Part shown: piece after piece, positions 18,246-26,923 of the stretch
How positions within the stretch are numbered: the stretch's first letter is position 1
How the letters are laid out: every line of letters starts with the position of its first letter
DNA from: Oscillospiraceae bacterium
Lineage (GTDB): Bacteria; Bacillota; Clostridia; Oscillospirales; UBA929
Direction: 5' to 3'
Assembly (NCBI GenBank): GCA_031271665.1
Contig: JAISVI010000060.1
Location: 1 to 41,685 of the forward strand
Length of the DNA: 41,685 nucleotides
The notes under the pieces: model-generated
The model's database searches: none
Told to the model about the DNA's origin: nothing
What the model saw: only the letters and a program-made list of their open reading frames with translations
Program-made: the position numbers and the translations under genes

Positions 18246-18311
18246 CACGCCCACCTCCCTCAATCACGCCCATTCTATTATACAGCATTTGTTCCCGATT
18301 TTCAAAAGAAA

Positions 18312-19481
18312 TTAATTGCCGCGCCCCGCCAGACGCCGCGTCTTCTCCGTCATGGCGGTCATCACGCCGGCGAGGATAAGCAGAACCAAGGGATAAAGCC
18401 ATATGCCGATATGGTTTGCCAAAAGGCCGAACAGCGGGGGCATAAAGGTCGCGCCGATATAGGCGCTTGCCATCTGCACGCCTATGACCGCCTGGGAGTT
18501 TCCTTCCCCGAAATTGGCCGGGGTGGAGTGTATTATTGACGGATATACGGGCGCGCAGCCAAGCCCCGTCACGACAAGGCCGCACAGGCACACGGCGTCC
18601 GTCCCCAAAGGCAGCCAAACCATCGCAAGCCCCGCAAGCGTAACGACGCATCCAATGCGCATCATTGCCGAGTCCCCGGCTCTGTCGGCGGCGAAACCGC
18701 AGACAAAACGCCCCGCCGTAATGCCAAGATAGAACATCGAGGCAAACCTTGCCGCCGCGTCCGCGTCCATACCCCTGTCCAGCACAAGGTAGCTGCTTGC
18801 CCAAAGCCCCGCAGTCGCCTCCAGCGCGCAGTATGCGAAGAAGGCGGCGAGAACATACCCAACGCCTTTTATGCGCAGAATCCGCGAAAGGCTAAGCGCC
18901 TTAGTCCGCGCCCGCGTCCCGTCGGTGCCGCCCTCTTTTCTTTTCCACAGCGGAAGGCTTGCAAACATCGCGGCGGCCAGAACGGCCTGGATGGCCGCCA
19001 CAGCCGCATAGCCGCCGGACCAGCCCGCGCCGGACGCAATGGCAAAGCCCATGATGTACGGGCTTACCGCCGCGCCGACGCCCCAACAGCAGTGAAGCCA
19101 GCTCATATGGCGCGAGGAATAGTGAAGCGCGACGAAGTTGTTAAGCGCCGCGTCAATCGCGCCCGCCCCAAGTCCGTAAGGCACCGCCCAAACGCAAAGC
19201 ATCCAGAAGCTCCCCGATACAGAAAAGCCGAACAGCGCCCCGGCGGTCGCAAGAACGCTTGCCGCCGTGACAAGCCCCGCGCCGAACTTTTTTGTAAGTC
19301 TTTCCGACATAAGGCTTGAAAAAATCGTCCCGCAGGAAATGATCATAGTCACGATTCCCGCGAATGAAACGGGCGAATCCGTCTCAAGACGCATGACCGG
19401 CCAAGCCGCCCCCAGAAGCGAGTCGGGCAGTCCAAGGCTTATAAACGCCGCGTATATAAAAGCAAGCAGTAACGAAAGCAT
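18312..19481 (-). CDS. MFS transporter
   Basis: About 12 hydrophobic segments, FGAGLVTAASVLATAGALFGF, GITAGRFVCGFAADR. Confidence 0.85.
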   Translation of the reverse strand: MLSLLLAFIYAAFISLGLPDSLLGAAWPVMRLETDSPVSFAGIVTMIISCGTIFSSLMSERLTKKFGAGLVTAASVLATAGALFGFSVSGSFWMLCVWAVPYGLGAGAIDAALNNFVALHYSSRHMSWLHCCWGVGAAVSPYIMGFAIASGAGWSGGYAAVAAIQAVLAAAMFASLPLWKRKEGGTDGTRARTKALSLSRILRIKGVGYVLAAFFAYCALEATAGLWASSYLVLDRGMDADAAARFASMFYLGITAGRFVCGFAADRAGDSAMMRIGCVVTLAGLAMVWLPLGTDAVCLCGLVVTGLGCAPVYPSIIHSTPANFGEGNSQAVIGVQMASAYIGATFMPPLFGLLANHIGIWLYPLVLLILAGVMTAMTEKTRRLAGRGN

Positions 19482-19562
19482 AAATCACCCCGTAAAGAAC
19501 CCTGTCCGGCGGATTCCGCCGCGCCCGCGAAGAGCGGCCGCCATGCCCGCGAAGAGCCGCTG

Positions 19563-19591
19563 TGGACATAATGTCCGGGCTGTGCTATGAT
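19563..19591 (+). promoter_or_regulatory. Predicted sigma-70-type promoter of holA-rnmV
   Basis: TGGACA, 17 bp, TATGAT; overlaps palindrome GGACATaATGTCC. Confidence 0.55.
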
Positions 19592-19612
19592 TGCTTTATT
19601 GAGGTGAACGCG

Positions 19613-20635
19613 GTGGAAGACGCCCTTGATATCCTTAAAGGCCAAATTAAAGAAAACCGGATCGGAAGGCTTTATGTGTTCCACGGCCCGGAGAGTTTTC
19701 TGCGCGAGCATTACCTGCGCCAAATACGCCAAAAGCTTGTAAGCCCGGAACTGGAGGGGTTCGACTTGGAAACCCTTAACGGTTCCGGCCTTGATTTCCC
19801 CGCGCTGCGCGACGCGGTCGAGTGTGTGCCTATGTCGGGCGGGCGGCGGGTCGTCATTGTCTCGGACTATGCGCTGTTTGCGCTTAACGCGGAAACGTCC
19901 GGGCATATGGCGGGGCTTATAGAAGACCTTCCGGAAAGCGTGTGCCTTGTGTTCCATTACGATACGCTTGCGTATAAGGCCGACGGGCGCAGCAAGCTTA
20001 CCCAAGCGGTTAAAAAGTACGGCCTTATCGTGGAGTTCGCGCTTCAAAAAGAGGATCAGCTTATCCGCTGGGCGCACCGCCATTTTGCCGCCGAGGGCAA
20101 GGAAATAGGACGCGAGGAGCTTAGTAAGCTTATTTTCCTTTGCGGCGCGGATATGCACAACCTTAGAAACGAGATAGGCAAGCTTGCCTGCGGCGTCGGG
20201 GGCGCGTCCGTCACGAAGGACGATATAGACAAATTCGTCATACCCACCGCCGAGGCGGGCGTCTTCGCCCTTACCAACGCCATCGCGGCGGGCAGACAGA
20301 AAAAGGCCGCGCAGATACTGCGCGATTTGACCGTGTCGGGGGCCGAGCCGCCGGTGAAGATTTTAAGCGTTGTCACAAGGCAGATGCTTAATCTTTACGC
20401 GGCGCGTCTTTTGCTTGAAAACAAAAAAGGCGGCCAGGCGCTTCAAACGATGTGCGGCATGAACAGCAGCTATCAGGCCAAGATAACCCTTGAAGCGGCG
20501 CGTACGCGCAGACTTCCGTGGTTCAGGCGCGCGCTTGGCTTTTGCTTCGACGCGGACATCACCCTTAAAGGCGGCGCGGGCCGCGAGCGCGCGCTTGAAC
20601 TTTTGCTTGGCCGGCTTTTCGCCTATGAAGAATAG
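19613..20635 (+). CDS. holA: DNA polymerase III subunit delta
   Basis: GRLYVFHGPESFLREHYLRQIRQKL, typical HolA organisation; GTG start with AGGTG RBS. Confidence 0.88.
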   Translation: MEDALDILKGQIKENRIGRLYVFHGPESFLREHYLRQIRQKLVSPELEGFDLETLNGSGLDFPALRDAVECVPMSGGRRVVIVSDYALFALNAETSGHMAGLIEDLPESVCLVFHYDTLAYKADGRSKLTQAVKKYGLIVEFALQKEDQLIRWAHRHFAAEGKEIGREELSKLIFLCGADMHNLRNEIGKLACGVGGASVTKDDIDKFVIPTAEAGVFALTNAIAAGRQKKAAQILRDLTVSGAEPPVKILSVVTRQMLNLYAARLLLENKKGGQALQTMCGMNSSYQAKITLEAARTRRLPWFRRALGFCFDADITLKGGAGRERALELLLGRLFAYEE

Positions 20636-20638
20636 CGC

Positions 20639-21229
20639 ATGATACGGATAAACGAGGTTATTTTGGTCGAGGGGCGCTATGACAAAAACGCCCTTAAACA
20701 GGCGGTTGACGCGGTCGTCCTTGAAACGCGCGGCTTCGGCGTGTTCCGCGACGAAGAACTGCGCGCGCTTCTAAGGCGGCTTGCCGATAAGCGCGGCATT
20801 ATAGTTTTAACCGACAGCGACAGCGCCGGTTTCTTAATACGCAACCACCTTAAAGGCATTCTGCCGCCGGGGCGCGTAAAGCACGCCTTTATCCCGGACA
20901 TCCCCGGGAAAGAGCGCCGCAAACGCGCCGGAAGCGCCGAGGGGAAACTTGGCGTAGAGGGAATGTCCCCGGAAGCGCTTATAAAAGCCCTTTTGGACGC
21001 GGGCGCGACGGTCGCGGGCGAACATTGCGAAGAAACGCCGCGCGGCGGCATAACCAAGGCGGACATGTTCGCCTTGGGACTAAGCGGAAGCCCCGACAGC
21101 GCCCAAAGACGCGCCAAGCTTCTTAAAAAGCTTGCCCTCCCCGAGCACATGACCGCCAACGCCCTTCTGGAAACGCTTAACCTTCTGTACACAAAAGAAG
21201 AAGCCAGTCAATTGACAATTGATAATTGA
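20639..21229 (+). CDS. rnmV: Ribonuclease M5 (Toprim)
   Basis: INEVILVEGRYDKNALKQAVDA, IIVLTDSDSAGFLIRNHLKG, VEGMSPEALI. Confidence 0.9.
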   Translation: MIRINEVILVEGRYDKNALKQAVDAVVLETRGFGVFRDEELRALLRRLADKRGIIVLTDSDSAGFLIRNHLKGILPPGRVKHAFIPDIPGKERRKRAGSAEGKLGVEGMSPEALIKALLDAGATVAGEHCEETPRGGITKADMFALGLSGSPDSAQRRAKLLKKLALPEHMTANALLETLNLLYTKEEASQLTIDN

Positions 21230-21312
21230 CATTTGACAATGAATATAACAGTGAACGGCCGCCAAAGGCATGGCCGTTCACTGTTAACTGTTCGTTGTTA
21301 ACCGTTAACTGA
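21205..21312. repeat. TTGACAATTGACAAT-type cluster, hairpin, and GTTAACTGTTCGTTGTTAAC cluster
   Basis: CAATTGACAATTGATAATTGACATTTGACAAT, then AACAGTGAACGGCC...GGCCGTTCACTGTT, then AACTGTTCGTTGTTAACCGTTAACTG. Confidence 0.8.
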
Positions 21313-21313
21313 T

Positions 21314-22537
21314 CTAAATCCAGCCAAGCGCCTTTCCGACGCTTAAAAGGAAGCCCGCCGCGACAGCCGAGCCGATAACGCCGGCCACGTTCGGACCCAT
21401 GGCGTGCATCAGAAGATAGTTGCTTGGGTTATACTTCGAGCCGACGTTCTGCGACACGCGCGCCGCCATCGGGACGGCGGACACCCCGGCCGAGCCGATA
21501 AGGGGGTTTACCTTGCCGCCGGTAACGGCGTACATAATCTTTCCGAACAGTACGCCGCCCGCCGTTGAAAACGAGAACGCAAGCAGGCCAAGCCCGATAA
21601 TAAGAAGGGTGCTTACCGACAAGAAGCCGACGTTCTTGCCGTCCTCACCGGCAATATAGCCCACCGAGGTCGCGCCCACCGTGGTGCTTAGGAAGATCGT
21701 AACGATGTTAAGAAGCGCGTTCTGCGCCGTGTCGCTTAAACGCTCGACAACGCCGGACTCGCGGAACAGATTGCCAAGCATAAAGCACCCGATAAGCGGG
21801 GCAACGTCCGGAAGAAGAAGTACGCAGAAAATCGTCACCGCGATGGGGAATATAATCTTGGTTGACTTCGACACGGGCTTTGCCTGGGTCATAACGGTCA
21901 TGCGCTCTTTATTCGTGGTCATCGCCTTCATAATTGGCGGCTGGATAAGTGGGATAAGCGCCATGTACGAATACGCCGCGATGGCAATCGGCCCAAGCAG
22001 GTGCGGGGCAAGCTTTGAGGTAAGGAATATGGCCGTCGGGCCGTCCGCGCCGCCGATAATGCCGATAGAGGCCGCCTCCGGGCCAAGAAACCCGACAAGG
22101 ATGGCAAGGATAAACGCGCAGTAAACGCCAAGCTGCGCCGCCGCGCCGAGAACCATTGACGACGGGCGCGCCAGCATCGGGCCGAAGTCGGTCATCGCGC
22201 CGATACCCATAAAGATAAGGCAGGGGTAGATATTAAGCTTCACGCCCAGATAAAGCACGTCAAGCAGTCCGCCCTCGTGCAGAACCTGGCTGAAACTTAT
22301 CTCCGCCATGGATTTCCCGGCAAAAAGCTCCATATGCATCATTCCGCTTAACGGAAGGTTTGCAAGAAGCATACCGAAGGCGATACCCATAAGAAGAAGC
22401 GGCTCGAACCCCTTGACAATCGCGAGGTACAGAAGCACGCAGGCGATAACGACCATCACCGCGTTTTCCCAGTGGTCAAAGATGCGCACAAAGCCGGAGT
22501 CGGTCCAAAGGCGCTGAAGGATTTCCCCGATATTCAT
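21314..22537 (-). CDS. Na+-transporting carboxylic acid decarboxylase beta subunit (OadB/GcdB/MmdB family)
   Basis: GAMTDFGPMLARPSSMVLGAAAQLGVY, SIGIIGGADGPTAIFLTSKLAP. Confidence 0.93.
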   Translation of the reverse strand: MNIGEILQRLWTDSGFVRIFDHWENAVMVVIACVLLYLAIVKGFEPLLLMGIAFGMLLANLPLSGMMHMELFAGKSMAEISFSQVLHEGGLLDVLYLGVKLNIYPCLIFMGIGAMTDFGPMLARPSSMVLGAAAQLGVYCAFILAILVGFLGPEAASIGIIGGADGPTAIFLTSKLAPHLLGPIAIAAYSYMALIPLIQPPIMKAMTTNKERMTVMTQAKPVSKSTKIIFPIAVTIFCVLLLPDVAPLIGCFMLGNLFRESGVVERLSDTAQNALLNIVTIFLSTTVGATSVGYIAGEDGKNVGFLSVSTLLIIGLGLLAFSFSTAGGVLFGKIMYAVTGGKVNPLIGSAGVSAVPMAARVSQNVGSKYNPSNYLLMHAMGPNVAGVIGSAVAAGFLLSVGKALGWI

Positions 22538-22551
22538 TTGGCCACTCCCCT

Positions 22552-22947
22552 TTATTGAAGCATAAGCAGCGGCGCGCCGGTTTCCACCACCGAGCCCTTA
22601 GAGGTTATTACCTGCGTCACCACGCCGTCGCGGGGAGCCAAGACCTCGTTCTCCATTTTCATGGCCTCGATAAGCACAAGCACCTGACCCTTTTTAACGC
22701 TTTCGCCCGCGGCGACCTTGATGCCAAGGATATTGCCGGGCAGCGGCGACGGTACAACCTCGCCCGCGCCGACGGGCGCGGCGGGTGCCGCGGCGGGGGC
22801 AGGCGACGGGGCAGCGGCGGCGGGTGCCGGGGCGGCAGCCGAAGCCGGTACGGCGGCGTCGGCAACGCTTACGAGTATGGCCTCGCCCTGTTCGACCTCT
22901 ACCTCGTATACCTTTTTATTAAGAGTGACTTTATACTTCATTTTCAC
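22552..22947 (-). CDS. Biotin/lipoyl carrier protein of decarboxylase (Ala/Pro-rich linker)
   Basis: VLIEAMKMENEV biotinylation motif. Confidence 0.93.
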   Translation of the reverse strand: MKMKYKVTLNKKVYEVEVEQGEAILVSVADAAVPASAAAPAPAAAAPSPAPAAAPAAPVGAGEVVPSPLPGNILGIKVAAGESVKKGQVLVLIEAMKMENEVLAPRDGVVTQVITSKGSVVETGAPLLMLQ

Positions 22948-22955
22948 TTATCCTC

Positions 22956-23339
22956 CTATATTTCGCGGATTGAGGTAAAGCGCAGGGTGTTAAGCGGGAC
23001 TTTAAGGTCGTCGGCGACGATCGCCATAAGAAGCGCGGCGGTTTGGTCGTCAACGGTGTGCAGGTCAATTTCCCCAAGGCTTCCCTGTGCGGGAATCATT
23101 CCGCTTGTGTCGCGCGCGGGTTGCGCGGCGGCGGTGCCGCCGGACGGAGAAGCGGCGGCGGGGGCTTCCGCCCCTGCGGGGGTCTGCGCGCCTTGCTTGC
23201 GGGCCGTAGACGCGGAGATTATCTTTATTACCACCACAAGCGCGATAAGCGCGAAGAATACCACGGCAAACCCGATAATACTAAGCAGAAGCGCGTCCGA
23301 GATACCAACCTCGCCCTTTGTTCCGGTGAGAAACAGCAT
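22956..23339 (-). CDS. OadG-family Na+ pump gamma subunit
   Basis: Single N-terminal TM (LLSIIGFAVVFFALIALVVVIKI), position in operon. Confidence 0.8.
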   Translation of the reverse strand: MLFLTGTKGEVGISDALLLSIIGFAVVFFALIALVVVIKIISASTARKQGAQTPAGAEAPAAASPSGGTAAAQPARDTSGMIPAQGSLGEIDLHTVDDQTAALLMAIVADDLKVPLNTLRFTSIREI

Positions 23340-23353
23340 CGTTCCTTCCCCCT

Positions 23354-24733
23354 TTATGCTTTGACGATGGAATAGCTTACGCGGTTGCGCTCGATTACCT
23401 CGCGCCTTTCCGCGAATTTCTCGAAGACCTGCGGGAACACGATATAGCTAAGCACGTCTTCGTCATTGCGGGCCTTTTCGCCGATCTCGGCCTTGCCCGC
23501 CGCGAAGCCCGGGGCAAGCGTTTCGGCATAGCGCCCCGTGTAGGGCTTTTCTTCCCCAAGCACTTTCTTTATAAGCGCGGCGCTTACCGTTCCCGGCGGT
23601 GTGCCGTACTCGCCGCGCAGATAGGCCGTAACCTCTTTGGACACGTTCTTATACCTCTCGCCGACAAGGACGTTTGTCGCGGCCTGGACGCCGACGATCT
23701 GGCTTGTCGGGGTGACAAGCGGCGGATAGCCCATATCCTCGCGCACACGCGGAACCTCGGCAAGCACGTCGGGGAATTTGTCCATGGAGTTGGCGGCCTT
23801 AAGCTGTGAGATAAGGTTTGAAAGCATCCCGCCCGGCACTTGGTAGTTAAGGGCGTCCGTGTCCGTCATAAGGACTTTGGGGTCAAGCGTGCCGTCCTTG
23901 ACATAGGATTCCTGAATCGGGCGGAAATAGTCGTTGATTTTCTGAAGCACCGGGTAATCAATGCCGGTGTCAAAGCCCATTTCTTTAAGCGCGAAGGCAA
24001 GCGTTTCTGTCGCGGGCTGGCTTGTGCCGCCGGACATGCAGGAAATGGCGGTGTCGATAACGTCCGCGCCCGCCTCGATGCCCTTCAGATAAGTCATAAA
24101 GGCAAGCCCCGTCGTACAGTGCGTGTGCAGATGCAGCGTAAGCTTGGAGTTCTCTTTGATGGCCTTTACAAGGTCAAAGCATTCCTGCGGGTTCATAATG
24201 CCCGCCATGTCCTTGATGCAAAGGCTTGACGCGCCCATTTCCTCAATGCGCTTTATAAGCCCGACATAGTTTTCAAGGGTATGTACGGGGCTTGTGGTAT
24301 AGGAAATGGCCACCTGGGCTATACCGCCGTGCTTAATCGTCTCTTTGACCGACACTTCCAGGTTGCGAAGGTCGTTAAGCGCGTCGAATATGCGGATAAC
24401 GTCGATGCCGTTCTTAATCGAAAGCTCGACGAATTTGCGCACAACGTCGTCGGGGTAGTGCTTGTAGCCAAGCAGGTTCTGTCCGCGCAGAAGCATCTGA
24501 AGCTTTGTTTTGGTAACGCGCTTTTTAATGTCACGCAGACGAACCCACGGATCTTCGTCCAGATAGCGCAGACAGGTGTCGAAGGTCGCGCCCCCCCAGC
24601 ACTCGAGAGAGTAATAACCGGCCTTATCCATCGTTTCAAGGATATCCTTGAATTTGGAATACGGAAGGCGCGTGGCAATAAGCGATTGCCCCGCGTCGCG
24701 CAGGACTGTTTCCGTGAACTGCACCTTCTTCAT
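23354..24733 (-). CDS. Carboxyltransferase subunit (oxaloacetate decarboxylase alpha / pyruvate carboxylase subunit B-like, no biotin domain)
   Basis: TETVLRDAGQSLIATR, ECWGGATFDTCLRYL, LHLHTHCTTGLAFMTY, AISCMSGGTSQP. Confidence 0.93.
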   Translation of the reverse strand: MKKVQFTETVLRDAGQSLIATRLPYSKFKDILETMDKAGYYSLECWGGATFDTCLRYLDEDPWVRLRDIKKRVTKTKLQMLLRGQNLLGYKHYPDDVVRKFVELSIKNGIDVIRIFDALNDLRNLEVSVKETIKHGGIAQVAISYTTSPVHTLENYVGLIKRIEEMGASSLCIKDMAGIMNPQECFDLVKAIKENSKLTLHLHTHCTTGLAFMTYLKGIEAGADVIDTAISCMSGGTSQPATETLAFALKEMGFDTGIDYPVLQKINDYFRPIQESYVKDGTLDPKVLMTDTDALNYQVPGGMLSNLISQLKAANSMDKFPDVLAEVPRVREDMGYPPLVTPTSQIVGVQAATNVLVGERYKNVSKEVTAYLRGEYGTPPGTVSAALIKKVLGEEKPYTGRYAETLAPGFAAGKAEIGEKARNDEDVLSYIVFPQVFEKFAERREVIERNRVSYSIVKA

Positions 24734-24796
24734 ACTATATCCCCCTGTAGTAGTATTCGGGCAAAGCCCGGTATGTCCGTAACGGGAAAGACTATA

Positions 24797-25096
24797 TCAC
24801 AGATAAGTCTGAATGGCAATAAAATTGTCAGGCTTTTTTATCGCTGAGTCAGGCTTTTTTATCGCTGCTTTTTTATCGCTGCCGCCGGCCAGTGAATCAA
24901 TATCGGACGCGGCGGGCAGCGCCTCCCCGCGTTCAAGCACCTCTTCAATGCGTCTTTCAAGCACGTCCTTTGCCATAATAACCGCTTCCTCAAGCGTTGC
25001 TCCTTCGGTGTAGCATGGCTGAATATCCGGAAACTTTACAAAGAACCCGCGTTCCTCTCTGGTGAACACGGCAGGATACACGTATTTCATTTTCAT
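24797..25096 (-). CDS. HicB-like antitoxin-family protein (no adjacent HicA seen)
   Basis: MKMKYVYPAVFTREERGFFVKFPDIQPCYTEGATLEEAVIMAKDVLERRIEEVLERGEALPAASD. Confidence 0.78.
   Translation of the reverse strand: MKMKYVYPAVFTREERGFFVKFPDIQPCYTEGATLEEAVIMAKDVLERRIEEVLERGEALPAASDIDSLAGGSDKKAAIKKPDSAIKKPDNFIAIQTYL
24827..24883. repeat. 21-bp tandem repeat within the HicB-like gene 3' end
   Basis: GTCAGGCTTTTTTATCGCTGA x2 plus partial TTTTTTATCGCTG; encodes AAIKKPD-SAIKKPD. Confidence 0.85.
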
Positions 25097-25137
25097 GGCA
25101 GAACCCCCTTGGTTATTTCAATTTTGCATCTGTCAAT

Positions 25138-25569
25138 CTATATACAATCATTCATCGGAGAACTGCCAAATTTCCTTTTATGTCCACCGGCTTTCCAGTC
25201 TCTCAATCGTTTTCCGCGTAATGTCGCCTTTGTTGTTGCGGTATTAAGGACTAAGCAAAAATAACAAGTTGCGCCATGCAGTTCGGGTTGCAACATGCGA
25301 TATGACTGCTGCAATTGATCGATAGCATGCTTGATTTTTTTGTAACTTGATAATTCTATGAAGTAAGCAGCGTTTTTGTCGTCATTAATTACCAGAAAAT
25401 CACACCGTATAGGCTGAGTATTTGGAGGGAAAATATCCCCATCCAGTTTATACTGCCGAACGTGATTTTTATCGCAATTGTATGCATTGTGTACGATCTT
25501 GTTTTCTGACGAGATTATATGTTCCTCTTGTGGCGAACAACGAGATTTGGCATTTCTAAGATATTCCAT
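25138..25569 (-). CDS. Small protein with possible PD-(D/E)XK-like nuclease fold, partner of ATPase
   Basis: PIRCDFLVINDDKNAAYFIELSSYKKIKHAIDQLQQSYRML, reminiscent of D...ExK-type nuclease cores; overlaps the upstream ATPase gene by 14 nt. Confidence 0.55.
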   Translation of the reverse strand: MEYLRNAKSRCSPQEEHIISSENKIVHNAYNCDKNHVRQYKLDGDIFPPNTQPIRCDFLVINDDKNAAYFIELSSYKKIKHAIDQLQQSYRMLQPELHGATCYFCLVLNTATTKATLRGKRLRDWKAGGHKRKFGSSPMNDCI

Positions 25570-26830
25570 CAAGTTGTGTCTCCTTTTGATGAATGTACTT
25601 ATCGAATAACCAGTCAAAGCTATCATTTATATCTCCGGACACACCATCAATAAGTTCGTTAATAATCAATCCGTCTGTGTCAGACAACGCAACTTTCACT
25701 TGCCTTTCATCTATGTGAAAAGCACCAAATTGTTTAGGTAACAGCCATTTCCGCTTATGAATTCTGCTCTTTACATCTTCGTCTAAGAGCTTGCCACACA
25801 AAAGCAATACATTAAACTGCGCGAGTATATACGGGCTATGCGTTGTTACCATAACCGAGTTTTTCGCGTGCGCAAATCCATTTCTGGCAAATATGCTTAG
25901 AAGCTCAACAATTTTCGCCTGTGCGTCAGGATATAGATGGGCTTCAGGTTCTTCAACTATAAACAGAACATTTCTATTGTGATAAGTCAAATACTGCATA
26001 ATATTCAGAACCCACAGGGCTTCCTGTTGTCCTGATGAAGCAAAGTTGATTTTTACATATTTAGATTTGCCATAATAAAGGCGCTCTTGATAATCCTCAT
26101 ATTTATAAACTCCACCCAAAAGTTTTTCACTCTCACTATGAAGCAAGTTAAATACACGCATCATTTCATCATCCTCTTTATTCGGCGAGGGTGCTGCCTC
26201 CGCAAAGAAGGGCCGTGCCTTAATAATAAGTCTTAGGAATTCACGTGTACTATAGTCAATTTTCTCAGAAAACTCTTTGTCCGCTTGCAACATAAAATAG
26301 TTAAGCACATCTGTAAGCAAAGTAATCATACTTCTGCCAGCAGGAACGAACACAACATCCGCATTATCATCAAAAACTTCAAAAACGCGCTGACTAATGC
26401 GCTCGAAATCTCTTGTGGATATTTGCGTTGTCATCATTTTACCTATATCATACATTTTATCTTCCAGTGAATGACTGAATTCCACGTTGTAATACTTATC
26501 GCTGCTAAGAGTTATGGTAGTTTGCACTTTATCCGAGAAGAAGTATTCCACTTTCATTGTCGAAGGCATAATAAAAGATGGCCCAAATAACAGTTTGAGC
26601 TTTTCTTTCAAAACATGTTGTAGTTCATGTTTGATACTTACACTCTTTCCTTGTATTTCATCTTTTGAAATTAAATCAATCAGCTCGTTTTTAATCGTAC
26701 GAAAAAAATACACTAATCTTACAATCGTGCTTTTACCACTGGCTTGTGATCCCGTGAAAACTAAAAACTCATTCATTTCTATTTCGCATTTAGTTAAGGG
26801 TCCAAAATTGTTGATTGTAATTTTATGCAT
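25556..26830 (-). CDS. AAA-family (ABC/OLD-like, AAA_15/AAA_21-type) ATPase
   Basis: Walker A GSQASGKST, SSGQQEAL signature-like, Walker B LFIVEEPEAHLYP, VTTHSPYIL switch. Confidence 0.88.
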   Translation of the reverse strand: MHKITINNFGPLTKCEIEMNEFLVFTGSQASGKSTIVRLVYFFRTIKNELIDLISKDEIQGKSVSIKHELQHVLKEKLKLLFGPSFIMPSTMKVEYFFSDKVQTTITLSSDKYYNVEFSHSLEDKMYDIGKMMTTQISTRDFERISQRVFEVFDDNADVVFVPAGRSMITLLTDVLNYFMLQADKEFSEKIDYSTREFLRLIIKARPFFAEAAPSPNKEDDEMMRVFNLLHSESEKLLGGVYKYEDYQERLYYGKSKYVKINFASSGQQEALWVLNIMQYLTYHNRNVLFIVEEPEAHLYPDAQAKIVELLSIFARNGFAHAKNSVMVTTHSPYILAQFNVLLLCGKLLDEDVKSRIHKRKWLLPKQFGAFHIDERQVKVALSDTDGLIINELIDGVSGDINDSFDWLFDKYIHQKETQLDGIS

Positions 26831-26862
26831 AACTGCTCCTCTTCATAACAGATTGTGGAAAG

Positions 26863-26892
26863 ATAATATCATAGACTTTCTTGAACTGTCAA
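26863..26892 (-). promoter_or_regulatory. Predicted promoter of the ATPase module; palindrome GTTTGAATTGATTCAAAC adjoins it at 26893-26910
   Basis: Minus strand TTGACA (26887-26892), 18 bp, TATTAT (26863-26868). Confidence 0.55.
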
Positions 26893-26923
26893 GTTTGAAT
26901 TGATTCAAACGAAACCGCCGACG

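Noticed and set aside
22555-23364. 269-aa plus-strand ORF, Gly/Arg-rich
   Set aside because: Antisense of the Ala/Pro-rich biotin carrier linker and the gamma subunit
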